Shown here: positions 1 to 8,019 of the stretch, piece after piece
Layout: every line of letters starts with the position of its first letter
How positions within the stretch are numbered: position 1 is the stretch's first letter
Assembly (NCBI GenBank): GCA_002021875.1
Contig: CP018627.1
Span: 2,976,001 to 3,040,000, forward strand
DNA from: Streptomyces hygroscopicus
GTDB lineage: Bacteria > Actinomycetota > Actinomycetes > Streptomycetales > Streptomycetaceae
Direction of reading: 5' to 3'
Length of the DNA: 64,000 bases
Made by a program: the position numbers and the translations under genes
The notes under the pieces: model-generated
The model's database searches: none
The model's input: only the letters and a program-made list of their open reading frames with translations
Told to the model about the DNA's origin: nothing

Positions 1-396
1 CTGCCCTGGTCCAACCTCAAGACCGTGCACGACGGACTCCGGCTCGTCGAGACGGCCGGTCACCCGGCGGGCGGCCTCATCATCGACGTCTGGCACACCG
101 AGCGCGCCCACACCCCACCCGCCGAACTGGCGGTCGTACCCGGGTCACGGATCGTGGGGGTGGAGCTCAACGACGCCGACAGCGAGGTCGTCGGCACTCT
201 TTTCGAGGACACGGTCCGGCGCCGTCGCCTGTGCGGAGAGGGCTCTTTCGACCTCCCGGGGATCATCACCGCGCTCCGTACCGCCGGCTGGAACGGCCCC
301 TGGGGTGTGGAGATCCTCTCCGACACGCACCGTGCGCTGCCGGTGCGGGAGGCCGCCGCAGCGGCGTACCGGACTGCCGCGACGCTGGTGAAGTAG
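1..396 (+). CDS. Sugar phosphate isomerase/epimerase-like protein, C-terminal part
   Basis: Open from the first base of the window, so only the last 131 residues are visible. The pattern of a buried strand with IIDVWHTER, then VGVELND, and a final GPWGVEILSD strand resembles the C-terminal half of AP-endonuclease-like TIM barrels (the xylose isomerase/IolE-IolI superfamily). There an Asp/His/Glu set on the barrel strands binds a divalent metal. Membership is from family resemblance only. A decayed sugar-dehydrogenase-like remnant and a LacI-type regulator follow, which suggests a former carbohydrate or inositol-type catabolic locus. The substrate cannot be named. The N-terminus lies outside the window. 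Confidence 0.7.
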   Translation: MPWSNLKTVHDGLRLVETAGHPAGGLIIDVWHTERAHTPPAELAVVPGSRIVGVELNDADSEVVGTLFEDTVRRRRLCGEGSFDLPGIITALRTAGWNGPWGVEILSDTHRALPVREAAAAAYRTAATLVK

Positions 397-489
397 CTGC
401 CGCAGGGGCTCGTCCGTCATCACGTGCGCACCTCGTCGAGTCGTACGGGACGGTGCTCACGGAGCGACAGGGCGGACGCCGTGCCGACG

Positions 490-795
490 TCACCCGCCTC
501 GCGGCGCGGTCACCCAGCGCACGATGTCGAAGTCGTACCCGCCGCGGTCGCGGAAGATGCCGCAGGAGACGGCCGCGTAGGCGGGTGGGTGCGCTGCGGT
601 CGCGGCGGCGATCACGACGCCGTCGACTCCGGCGGCGACAGAGCCTCGGGAGAGTCGGTGGCGGTGGCCCCGAGGCGTTCGTACGGCGCTGTTGCGCGCC
701 TGCGCCGGATCGGAAAGGTCCGCCCGCACGATGCCCGCGCCGACGCCCTGGCTGCCGCCGTTGACGAGGACGACTTTGCCCTCGAGCAGTCCCAT
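490..795 (-). pseudogene. Chimeric remnant: SDR N-terminus joined to Gfo/Idh dehydrogenase fragments
   Basis: The 101-codon frame starts like a short-chain dehydrogenase (LEGKVVLVNGGSQGVGAGI, Rossmann glycine motif). It then jumps to VRADLSDPAQA, which in intact SDRs lies about 35 residues further on, so an internal deletion is implied. From about position 680 downward a neighbouring frame reads YERLGATATDSPEAL, and the first frame resumes with VDGVVIAAATAAH and FDIVRWVT. These are the ordered hallmarks of Gfo/Idh/MocA sugar dehydrogenases such as myo-inositol dehydrogenase, again with deletions and a frameshift. No intact protein can be made. It looks like a collapsed pair of catabolic genes between the partial isomerase and the LacI regulator. 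Confidence 0.65.
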
Positions 796-880
796 GAGCG
801 CTGTGTCCTTTCAAACCGCTCGGCCGAGCCTTTCGCGGTCCGTGGGTTTCTGCCAGTCTTGAGAACCCGACCCATCATTC

Positions 881-898
881 GATGCTTGTCAGTGCATC
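881..898. promoter_or_regulatory. Inverted repeat upstream of LacI-type regulator
   Basis: GATGC and GCATC arms separated by eight bases lie about 32 bases before the likely ATG at 930. LacI-family proteins bind such dyads as dimers and often autoregulate, so this is a candidate operator. The arms are short and the assignment is inferred. Confidence 0.35.
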
Positions 899-929
899 AA
901 AGATCCATCATCAGCTCTTGGGACCAGTC

Positions 930-1976
930 ATGCGACACCGCTACCCGATCAGGGAAATCGCCCGCCAGGCCGGACTGAGCACGGCCACGGTCGACCGCGT
1001 CCTCAATGAGCGGGGCAACGTGACGGAGAGCACGATCAGGGAGGTACATGAAGCCATCAAGGACCTGGACCGCCAGCAGAGCCAGGTCCGGCTCGGGGGC
1101 CGCACCTTCATGATCGACATCGTGATGCAGACACCGGAGCGGTTCTCCACCGCGGTACGGGACGCGCTCGAAGCCGAACTGCCCTCCCTGCATCCCGCTC
1201 TCGTGCGCTCGCGCTTCCACTTCCGGGAGGCATGCCCTCCCGAGGAGCTGATCGCAACCCTGGACAAGATCGCGAAGCGTGGTTCGCAGGGCGTGATACT
1301 GAAGGCCCCCGACGAGCCGGAGATCGCGGCCGCGGTCGGCCGCCTGGTCACGGCCGGCATCCCGGTCGTCACTCTGGTGACCGACCTGCCCCACAGCGCC
1401 CGCCTGGCGTACGTCGGCATCGACAACCGCGCGGCGGGCACCACCGCCGCCTACCTCCTCGGACAGTGGCTGGGCAAGCGGCCCGGCAACGTGCTCACCA
1501 CGGTCAGCCGCGGTTCCTTCAGGGGCGAGGAGGAACGCGAGATGGGCTTCCGCAGCGCCATGCGTCTCGCCGAGCCCAGACGCTCCCTGGTGGAGGTCAC
1601 CGACAGCGACGGCCTCGACGCCACCCAGCACGACCTCGTTCTCGAGGCACTCAAGCGCGACCAGGACATCATCGCCGTCTACTCCGTGGGCGGCGGCAAC
1701 CTCGCGACCCTCCACGCCTTCGAGGCGCTCGGGCGGGAGTGCGCGGTGTTCATCGCCCACGACCTCGACCACGACAACACCCGCCTGCTGCGCGAGCACC
1801 GCCTCTCCGCGGTCCTCCACCACGACCTGCGCCAGGACATGCGCCGCACCTGCCAGATCATCATGCGCGCCCACAAGGCACTCCCCGACGACGGCCCCGC
1901 GCTGCCCTCGGCGATCCAGGTGGTCACGCCGTTCAACCTGCCACCAGGCGCTCCGTCCGTACCGGTCGTTCCCTGA
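930..1976 (+). CDS. LacI-family transcriptional regulator
   Basis: This 348-residue protein begins with a LacI helix-turn-helix (IREIARQAGLSTATVDRVLN, residues about 7-26). A periplasmic-binding-protein-like effector domain follows. The STATVDRVLNERG version, with a long ligand domain containing GNVLTTVSRGSFRGEEERE, is typical of regulators of sugar or cyclitol catabolism. ATG at 930 is chosen because it places the HTH at the very N-terminus; the frame is open to 882 but would add 16 residues unlike the family. The effector is unknown. The disrupted dehydrogenase remnant just upstream suggests the regulator has outlived part of its target locus. Confidence 0.85.
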   Translation: MRHRYPIREIARQAGLSTATVDRVLNERGNVTESTIREVHEAIKDLDRQQSQVRLGGRTFMIDIVMQTPERFSTAVRDALEAELPSLHPALVRSRFHFREACPPEELIATLDKIAKRGSQGVILKAPDEPEIAAAVGRLVTAGIPVVTLVTDLPHSARLAYVGIDNRAAGTTAAYLLGQWLGKRPGNVLTTVSRGSFRGEEEREMGFRSAMRLAEPRRSLVEVTDSDGLDATQHDLVLEALKRDQDIIAVYSVGGGNLATLHAFEALGRECAVFIAHDLDHDNTRLLREHRLSAVLHHDLRQDMRRTCQIIMRAHKALPDDGPALPSAIQVVTPFNLPPGAPSVPVVP

Positions 1977-2099
1977 AACCCGCTGTGAGCCTTCGCGCAA
2001 GGACGCCACCGAGGGGGCACCCCCACATAGCTGCACGGCGCATATTTTCGGCCAACTAACATTGCTGCGAATTCCCCGTAGCGATGAAGTGGAGCAGTC

Positions 2100-3482
2100 A
2101 TGGGCCTCGGCGTGCGCTGGACCCTGCACGGTGATGGGCGTACCCCCGCCCCCGGCGCCGTCGTCAAGCCGGATGAGCGGCTGTCATGGCCGAGGACGGC
2201 GGGACTCGGCGCACAGCACGTCGTGGCCATGTTCGGGGCCAGCTTCGTCGCCCCGGTGCTGATGGGGCTCGACCCCAACCTCGCGATCATGATGTCCGGC
2301 GTCGCGACCATCCTCTTTCTGCTGGCGACCCGCGGCCGGATCCCCAGCTATCTGGGGTGCAGCCTGTCCTTCGTCGGCGTGGCCGCCGCGATCAGGGCGC
2401 AGGGCGGCGGCAGCGCGGCCGTCACCGGGGCGATCCTGGTGGTCGGCGGGGTGCTGCTGCTGAGCGGTCTGGCGGTGCGGAAATTCGGCGCCCGGATCAT
2501 CCACGCGGCGATGCCGCCGGTGGTGACCGGCGCGGTGGTCATGCTGATCGGGTTCAATCTCGCGCCGGTGACCGCCGGTACGTACTGGCCCGCCGATCAG
2601 TGGACCGCGCTGCTGACGATGCTGCTCACCGGGGCGGCGGTGGTCTGTCTGCGGGGCTTCTGGTCACGTATCGCGATCTTCCTGGGGCTGGTCTTCGGCT
2701 ATGCGGTGTCCTGGGTCTTCGACCGCGTCTTCGGCAGGATCCACTCGATCGACGGCAGTGGACGGGTCACCGACCACTGGCGGCTGGATCTGTCCGGCGT
2801 GGGCAAGGCGGACTGGATCGGTCTGCCGTCCCTGCACGCGCCCAGCTTCCACTGGTCGGCGGTGCTGGTGGCGCTGCCGGTCGTGATCGCGCTGATCGCC
2901 GAGAACGCCGGGCATGTGAAGGCGGTCGGCGAGATGATCGGCGATCCGCTCGACGACCAACTGGGCACGGCGATCGCCGCGGACGGCGCGGCGACCATGA
3001 TCTCCACATCGGTCGGCGGCCCGGCCAATACGACGTACTCCGAGAACATCGGGGTCATGGCGGCCACCCGGGTGTACTCCACCGCCGCCTACTGGGCCGC
3101 CGCGGGCTTCGCGCTGCTCTTCGGGCTGTGCCCGAAGTTCGGCGCGGTGGTGGCGGCCGTGCCGGGCGGGGTGCTGGGCGGGATCACCGTCATCCTCTAC
3201 GGCATGATCGGGCTGCTCGGTGCGCAGATCTGGGTGCACAACAAGGTGGACCTGCGCAATCCGCTCAATCTGGTGCCGGTCGCGGCGGGCGTCATCATCG
3301 GCGTCGGCGGCGTCAGCCTGAAGGTCGGCCAGAACTTCGAGCTGGGCGGGATCGCCCTCGGCACCATCGTGGTGCTGCTCGGCTACCACGTCCTGCGCGC
3401 CCTGGCCCCGGCCCATCTGAAGCCGCAGGAGCCCCTGCTGGACGCGGGCACCAGCGGATACGACGACGACCGCCCGGCCTGA
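2100..3482 (+). CDS. NCS2 family uracil/xanthine permease
   Basis: A 460-residue polytopic membrane protein with the nucleobase:cation symporter-2 layout. The N-terminal GLGAQHVVAMFGASFVAPVL helix is the UraA/XanQ signature region. About a dozen hydrophobic segments follow, and the conserved NTTYSENIGVMAATRV segment carries the substrate-region Glu/Asn. It imports uracil, xanthine or a related base with protons; the sequence alone does not separate these. The cytoplasmic C-terminal tail is short and acidic. It stands alone downstream of the LacI-type regulator with a 123-base gap, and nothing shows they are co-regulated. Confidence 0.9.
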   Translation: MGLGVRWTLHGDGRTPAPGAVVKPDERLSWPRTAGLGAQHVVAMFGASFVAPVLMGLDPNLAIMMSGVATILFLLATRGRIPSYLGCSLSFVGVAAAIRAQGGGSAAVTGAILVVGGVLLLSGLAVRKFGARIIHAAMPPVVTGAVVMLIGFNLAPVTAGTYWPADQWTALLTMLLTGAAVVCLRGFWSRIAIFLGLVFGYAVSWVFDRVFGRIHSIDGSGRVTDHWRLDLSGVGKADWIGLPSLHAPSFHWSAVLVALPVVIALIAENAGHVKAVGEMIGDPLDDQLGTAIAADGAATMISTSVGGPANTTYSENIGVMAATRVYSTAAYWAAAGFALLFGLCPKFGAVVAAVPGGVLGGITVILYGMIGLLGAQIWVHNKVDLRNPLNLVPVAAGVIIGVGGVSLKVGQNFELGGIALGTIVVLLGYHVLRALAPAHLKPQEPLLDAGTSGYDDDRPA

Positions 3483-3494
3483 CCGCCGGCGGAC

Positions 3495-4352
3495 TCACCC
3501 CTGCGGGGCGAGGTCCTGCAGGCCCAGCACCCGGAGCAGTTCGAGCCGCTCGGCGGACTCGGTGCCGGGGCGGGCGGTGTGGACGATCAGCCGCTGGGCG
3601 TGTTCCGAGCTCAGCAGGACCTCGCAGTCCAGCTCCATCGCGCCCACCACCGGGTGGATGAACCGCTTGACCGTGGAGTGCCGTACGGCCACCTCATGGT
3701 CCTCCCACAGCGCCGCGAACTCCGCGCTCACCGACAGCAGTTCGGCCACCAGGGCCGCCGGGCCCGGGTCGTCGGGACGCGCCGCGAGCACGGACCGGAG
3801 GGTGGCCACATGCAGCCGGGCGTGCTCCTCGATCTCCTCGCTCGGGAAGATCCCGGGGGCGCCGGAGGCGTCCTCGGGCCGGGTGAAGAAGCTCCGGACG
3901 ATATTGCGGTCGCCGGGCGGCCGCGCCGTGATGTCGCCGACCAGCGCCGCCGCCATCGCGTTCTGCGCCAGCACCTCGCCCCAGTCGGTGATCACCTGGG
4001 CGGGGGTGTCGTACAGCCGGTCCAGCACCCTGAGCAGACCGGGCCGCACATGCCCCGAGGTTCTGCGGTCGCGCGGCGGCTCCTCCCCCACCAGGTGGAA
4101 GAGATAGTCGCGCTCGTCGTCGGTGAGCCGCAGCGCCCGGGCCAGCGCGGTCAGCATCTGGCGGGACGGGCGCGGGCCGCGGGCCTGCTCCAGCCGGGTG
4201 TAGTAGTCCGGCGACATGCCCGCGAGCTGGGCCACCTCCTCCCGGCGCAGTCCGGGCGTACGGCGCCGGGCGCCGGGCGTCAGGCCCACCTCGGCGGGGC
4301 CGAGGCGGGCGCGGCAGCGGCGCAGGAAGTCGGCGAGTTCCGATCGATGCAC
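3495..4352 (-). CDS. Helix-turn-helix regulator with MmyB-like ligand domain
   Basis: A 285-residue protein. An Xre-type HTH lies near residues 15-75 (TPGLRREEVAQLAGMS, DYYTRLEQ). An MmyB-like PAS-fold C-terminal domain follows (VITDWGEVLAQNAMA, then LLSVSAEFAALWEDHEV and the HPVVGAMELDCEVL region). MmyB-type actinobacterial regulators usually control an adjacent divergently transcribed oxidoreductase, and that is the arrangement here. GTG at 4352 is chosen because it places the HTH at the N-terminus; the much longer upstream open frame is antisense to the oxidoreductase. A perfect 8-bp inverted repeat in the shared promoter region is the likely operator. Confidence 0.85.
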   Translation of the reverse strand: MHRSELADFLRRCRARLGPAEVGLTPGARRRTPGLRREEVAQLAGMSPDYYTRLEQARGPRPSRQMLTALARALRLTDDERDYLFHLVGEEPPRDRRTSGHVRPGLLRVLDRLYDTPAQVITDWGEVLAQNAMAAALVGDITARPPGDRNIVRSFFTRPEDASGAPGIFPSEEIEEHARLHVATLRSVLAARPDDPGPAALVAELLSVSAEFAALWEDHEVAVRHSTVKRFIHPVVGAMELDCEVLLSSEHAQRLIVHTARPGTESAERLELLRVLGLQDLAPQG

Positions 4353-4382
4353 GCTCCCATGGTCGCCCCGCCCGCGTCGCGT

Positions 4383-4407
4383 ATCCAGGGTCTGCCGATC
4401 CCTGGAT
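4383..4407. promoter_or_regulatory. Inverted repeat in the divergent HTH/oxidoreductase promoter
   Basis: ATCCAGGG (4383-4390) and CCCTGGAT (4400-4407) form a perfect 8-bp dyad with a nine-base spacer. It lies in the 130-base gap between the divergent start codons. This is the expected place for an operator serving both genes. Binding by the MmyB-like regulator is inferred. Confidence 0.5.
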
Positions 4408-4481
4408 GGGGAGGTCTCTCCCGGCCCCGCCGAGACCGTCGCAGGCTGAGGCCGAGCGAACGAGACGAAAGGCGGATGCTG

Positions 4482-5366
4482 ATGCCCTTGATTCTGGTGA
4501 CGGGTGCGACCGGCCAGGTGGGACGGCGGTTCACCAAGCGGCTGCTGGAGCGGCCCGCGGCCGGTACCGAGGTACGGGTGCTGGTGCGCGACGAGGAGCG
4601 CGGTGCGCCCTTCGCGGCCCAGGGCGCGCAGCTCACGGTGGGTGATCTGCGCGAGGAGAAGGATCTGCGGAGGGCCATGGAGGGGGTGCATGCGGTGGTC
4701 AACATCGCGGCGGCCTTCCGCGGGGTGCCGGACGAGGAGGCGTGGGCGGTCAACCGGGACGCGGCGGTCGCTCTTGGACGGGCCGCGGTCGAGGCCGGGA
4801 CGAGCCGGTTCCTCCAGGTCAGCACCAATCTGGTGTACGGCGCCTCGCGTGGTCGGCCGTTCACGGAGGACGACGAGAGCGTGCCCGGCGGTGTGCTGTG
4901 GGGCGCGTACCCCGCCTCGAAGGCGGAGGCGGAGCGGGAGTTGCTGGCGCTGCACCGCGAGCACGGCCTCGATCTGCGGATCGGCAGCCTGGCCTTCGTG
5001 TACGGGGACGGCGATCCGCATGTGGCGAACTTCCTGGCGCTCGCGAAGGACTGGGCCGGGAGCCAGCGGCTCGCCATGGTCCACCACGCGGATGCGACGC
5101 AGGCGCTGCTGCGGCTGCTGCGCGCACCGGGCGGCACGGCCGGCGGCTCGGTGTCGGGCCGCAAGTACAACATCGTCGACGACGCCCCGGCGACCGTCGT
5201 CGAGCTGCACGGGATCGGCGGTGTGCCGCTGCCCGAGGGCATGACCGGGCGGACGGACGACGACCCCTGGTCCGGGATCACCTCCAACCTACGGCTCCGC
5301 GATGAATTGGGCTGGCGGCCGCTGTATCCGTCGATCTGGACGGCACGCGACGCGGGGGTGCTGTGA
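4482..5366 (+). CDS. NAD(P)-dependent epimerase/oxidoreductase (extended SDR)
   Basis: A 294-residue atypical or extended short-chain dehydrogenase. It has an N-terminal Rossmann motif VTGATGQVG, an acidic position after the second strand, the VGDL segment, a VNIAAAF strand, and a YPASK catalytic Tyr-x-x-x-Lys near residue 147. The C-terminal half resembles NAD-dependent epimerase/dehydratase proteins. Two ATGs lie in frame at 4476 and 4482. The purine-rich AAAGG at 4468-4472 is better spaced for 4482, so that start is preferred. It is divergent from the MmyB-like regulator, which probably controls it. The substrate is unknown. Confidence 0.8.
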   Translation: MPLILVTGATGQVGRRFTKRLLERPAAGTEVRVLVRDEERGAPFAAQGAQLTVGDLREEKDLRRAMEGVHAVVNIAAAFRGVPDEEAWAVNRDAAVALGRAAVEAGTSRFLQVSTNLVYGASRGRPFTEDDESVPGGVLWGAYPASKAEAERELLALHREHGLDLRIGSLAFVYGDGDPHVANFLALAKDWAGSQRLAMVHHADATQALLRLLRAPGGTAGGSVSGRKYNIVDDAPATVVELHGIGGVPLPEGMTGRTDDDPWSGITSNLRLRDELGWRPLYPSIWTARDAGVL

Positions 5367-5454
5367 AAGCCGGTTGACGGGGCGTTAGACCGTCCAGGGG
5401 AAGCGGCGGCGTACGGCGGGACCGCGCCCGGTCCGGCCTGCCACCCTGGCGTCC

Positions 5455-6153
5455 ATGACGATGCCCACGCACACGCGGCTCGCGCCGCGCACCGTGCAGA
5501 GCGTCGTGGCGCGCATGAGCGCGCTCGGCGCGGCGCTGCCGCCGGGAGATGGGGTGGCGGTCTTCAACGGGGTGTATCTGTCGGTCACCGAGGAGGTCGG
5601 CCGCCGGCTCACGGACGGGTATTTCCACGACCCGTCCGCCACCGAGGAGCTGGACGTGCGGTTCGCCGGGCGCTATCTGGCGGCGGTCGACGCGGTGGTC
5701 ACGGGCGGGCGGCCGCCCGCCTGCTGGCGGCCCCTGTTCCAGCTCCGGCGCCATCCGGCGGTCCGCCCGGTGCAGTTCGCGCTCGCCGGGATCAACGCCC
5801 ATATCGGCCATGACCTGGCGCTCGCGCTGCTGGACACCTGCCGGGCCCGGGACCTCGAACCGGACGCCCTGGAGGGCGATTTCGACCGGATCGGGGCGCT
5901 GCTCACGGGGCTGGAGGAGCGGATCCGGGAGGAGCTGATGCCCGGCCCCGACCTGCTGGACGTGGCCGATCCGCTCACCCATCTCGTGGGCTCCTGGAGC
6001 CTGGAGAAGGCGCGGGACGCCGCGTGGGCGGCGTTCCGCGCGCTGTGGGGGCTGCGCGGGGTGCCGGAGCTGGCGGAGGAGTTCGCGGAGCGCGTCGATA
6101 CGACCGTGGGCCTGGTGGGGCGCTTTCTGCTCACCCCTCTGCCGGCGGCGTAA
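5455..6153 (+). CDS. DUF5995 family protein
   Basis: A 232-residue soluble, helix-rich protein. It matches the DUF5995 pattern: an N-terminal DGVAVFNGVYLSVTEEV segment, then a PLFQLRR...FALAGINAHIGHDLALAL core containing His and Asp residues that could bind a metal, and a C-terminal helical bundle. The function of this actinobacterial family is not established. It is convergent with the monoamine oxidase gene downstream and 88 bases after the oxidoreductase, so it may be cotranscribed with the latter. Confidence 0.75.
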   Translation: MTMPTHTRLAPRTVQSVVARMSALGAALPPGDGVAVFNGVYLSVTEEVGRRLTDGYFHDPSATEELDVRFAGRYLAAVDAVVTGGRPPACWRPLFQLRRHPAVRPVQFALAGINAHIGHDLALALLDTCRARDLEPDALEGDFDRIGALLTGLEERIREELMPGPDLLDVADPLTHLVGSWSLEKARDAAWAAFRALWGLRGVPELAEEFAERVDTTVGLVGRFLLTPLPAA

Positions 6154-6160
6154 GCGGCCC

Positions 6161-6188
6161 GCCGACGGCCTGACGACCTGCCGTCGGC
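6161..6188. terminator. Hairpin between convergent genes
   Basis: GCCGACGGC (6161-6169) pairs with GCCGTCGGC (6180-6188) across a ten-base loop. It lies just after the DUF5995 stop and before the monoamine oxidase stop, so it can serve both strands. No T-run follows, as is common in Streptomyces. Confidence 0.5.
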
Positions 6189-6209
6189 GTAACAGCCTCT
6201 GGGACCGGC

Positions 6210-7919
6210 TCAGTCCTCGGGGAGCTCCACGGGAGCGATCTCGTCGTACAGATCGCCCGGCCCGGGGTTCTTGGGGTCGGTGGAGCCGCCGAAGCGGTGC
6301 ATCACGCCCCATACGGCGTTGAGCGCGGTCTGGATGGCGCCCTCGGCCCAGCCCGCCGTCCAGGAGATGTCGTCGCCCGCGAGGAAGATGCCCCGCTTGT
6401 CGGCGGGCAGCCGGTCCTGCATGAAGTGGGTGAACAACCGGCGCTGGTAGCGGTAGTGACCGGGCAGATTGGCCTTGAACGCGCCCATGAAGTACGGCTC
6501 GTTCTCCCAGGACACGGTGACCGGGCTGCCGATGATGTGCTTGCGGATGTCGACCTTCGGATAGATCTCCGAGAGCGACTTGAGCATGACCTCCATCCGC
6601 TCGTTCGCCGACAGCGGCAGCCACTTGAGGCTGTCGTCGCACCAGGTGTAGGAGAGGCAGATGACGGCGGGCCGGTCCGGGCCGTCGTCCAGCAGATAGG
6701 TGCCGCGGGTCATCCGGTCGGTGAGCGTCATGCTCATCGTGTCCCGGCCGGTGATCTCGTCCTTGTCCAGCCAGAACGGCCGGTCCACCGGCACGAAGAG
6801 CTTGCTGGACTCCATGTAGTGGGTGCGCTCGATCGCCGTCCAGTGGTCGATCGGGAAGAGCGAGTCAGCGCAGTCGATCTTGGAGAGCAGCATCCAGGAC
6901 TGCGCGGTGAAGACCACCGCCTGGTACGAGCGGATGTCACCGCTCGCGTCCGTCACCACGACGCGGTCGCCCGCGGCCCGGTGCAGCCGGGTCACGGCCG
7001 GGCGCGGCTCACCGCCGTGCAGCGAGGACAGCGAGGTGCCCTGCGGCCAGTGGACGATCTTCTCGGGCTCGCGCTCCCACAGCCGCAGCGGAAGCTGCTG
7101 GCTGCCGCCGACGATGCCGCGGTGGTGGTCGTCGGCCTCGGTGTAGACGACCCGCAGGATCTCCAGGATGGAGTTGGGGAAGTCGGTGTCCCAGCCGCCG
7201 GTGCCGAAGCCGACCTGGCCGAAGATCTCCCGGTGGCGGAAGGAGGTGAAGGCCGCGGAGTCGCAGAGGAAGCCGTAGAAGGTCTGGTTGTCCAGCTTCT
7301 CGACCAGCCGCGACCAGATCTCCCGGATCCGGGGGACGTTCCGCTCGCGGATGGCGCGGTTCATGTCGGAGAAGTCCGCGCCCTCCTCCAGGCAGGCGTT
7401 CCAGGCGTCGGCCACCTCGCGGTAGACCGGCGGCAGATCGTCGATGGTGCGGGCGTAGTGGGACTCGCCCTTGAGGTCGACGACGGTGGAGGGGGTGTCG
7501 GGGGCCAGCGGGTTGGGGAACGGCTGGGTCTTCAGGCCCACCAGGTCGATGTAGTGCTGGAGGGCGGTGGAGGACGGCGGGAAGCGCATCGCGCCCATCT
7601 CGGCGGTCAGCGCGTCGTCACAGCCGTCGAAGCCGACGGTGCGCAGCCGTCCGCCGATCCGGTCGGCCTCGTAGACCACGGGCTTCAGGCCCATCTTCAT
7701 CAGCTCGTACGCGGTGACGAGGCCGGAGAGACCGCCGCCGACGACCGCGACCTCGCCACCGTGCTCGGTCGCGGGTATCTGGCCCAGGCCCGCCGGGTGG
7801 GCGAGGAAGTCGTCGTAGGCGTAGGGGAAGTCCGGGCCGAACATGGTCGTGGGCGGAAGGGCCCGATGGGCCTGCGTTTCCTGCTCGTCATGGACGGCGG
7901 TGGGCACCGTGGACGTCAT
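6210..7919 (-). CDS. Flavin monoamine oxidase (tryptophan 2-monooxygenase-like)
   Basis: A 569-residue FAD enzyme. The dinucleotide-binding motif VAVVGGGLSGLVTAYELM is near residues 57-74, followed by YEADRIGGRLRT (the amine oxidase GG-R motif). The C-terminal FAD contact region FLAGDDISWTAGWAEGAI is near residues 510-530. Length and motifs match the L-amino-acid oxidase/tryptophan 2-monooxygenase branch of the amine oxidases. That branch oxidises an amino acid to an amide or imino acid. The next gene upstream on the same strand encodes a nitrilase-fold amidohydrolase, so the pair could convert an amino acid to its amide and then to the acid, as in the indole-3-acetamide route. The substrate is inferred, not shown. 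Confidence 0.85.
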   Translation of the reverse strand: MTSTVPTAVHDEQETQAHRALPPTTMFGPDFPYAYDDFLAHPAGLGQIPATEHGGEVAVVGGGLSGLVTAYELMKMGLKPVVYEADRIGGRLRTVGFDGCDDALTAEMGAMRFPPSSTALQHYIDLVGLKTQPFPNPLAPDTPSTVVDLKGESHYARTIDDLPPVYREVADAWNACLEEGADFSDMNRAIRERNVPRIREIWSRLVEKLDNQTFYGFLCDSAAFTSFRHREIFGQVGFGTGGWDTDFPNSILEILRVVYTEADDHHRGIVGGSQQLPLRLWEREPEKIVHWPQGTSLSSLHGGEPRPAVTRLHRAAGDRVVVTDASGDIRSYQAVVFTAQSWMLLSKIDCADSLFPIDHWTAIERTHYMESSKLFVPVDRPFWLDKDEITGRDTMSMTLTDRMTRGTYLLDDGPDRPAVICLSYTWCDDSLKWLPLSANERMEVMLKSLSEIYPKVDIRKHIIGSPVTVSWENEPYFMGAFKANLPGHYRYQRRLFTHFMQDRLPADKRGIFLAGDDISWTAGWAEGAIQTALNAVWGVMHRFGGSTDPKNPGPGDLYDEIAPVELPED

Positions 7920-7989
7920 GGGGTACGGATTCCTTGCTGGTTGGTGCTCAGAGCGTGTTTCGGGTACGGCAGAGGGCCGGACTGTTCAA

Positions 7990-8019
7990 GTGAGGACGGA
8001 TCAGGTGAGGACGGATCAG
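7990..8019. repeat. 15-bp tandem duplication at the 3' end of the amidohydrolase gene
   Basis: GTGAGGACGGATCAG occurs twice without a gap (7990-8004 and 8005-8019). The second copy includes the stop codon of the amidohydrolase gene. It looks like a recent slippage duplication in the 96-base gap before the monoamine oxidase start. Confidence 0.85.

Noticed and set aside
3579..5366. Long plus-strand frame starting far upstream of the oxidoreductase
   Set aside because: The first 300 codons are antisense to the HTH regulator. The SDR motif and ribosome binding site place the start near 4482.
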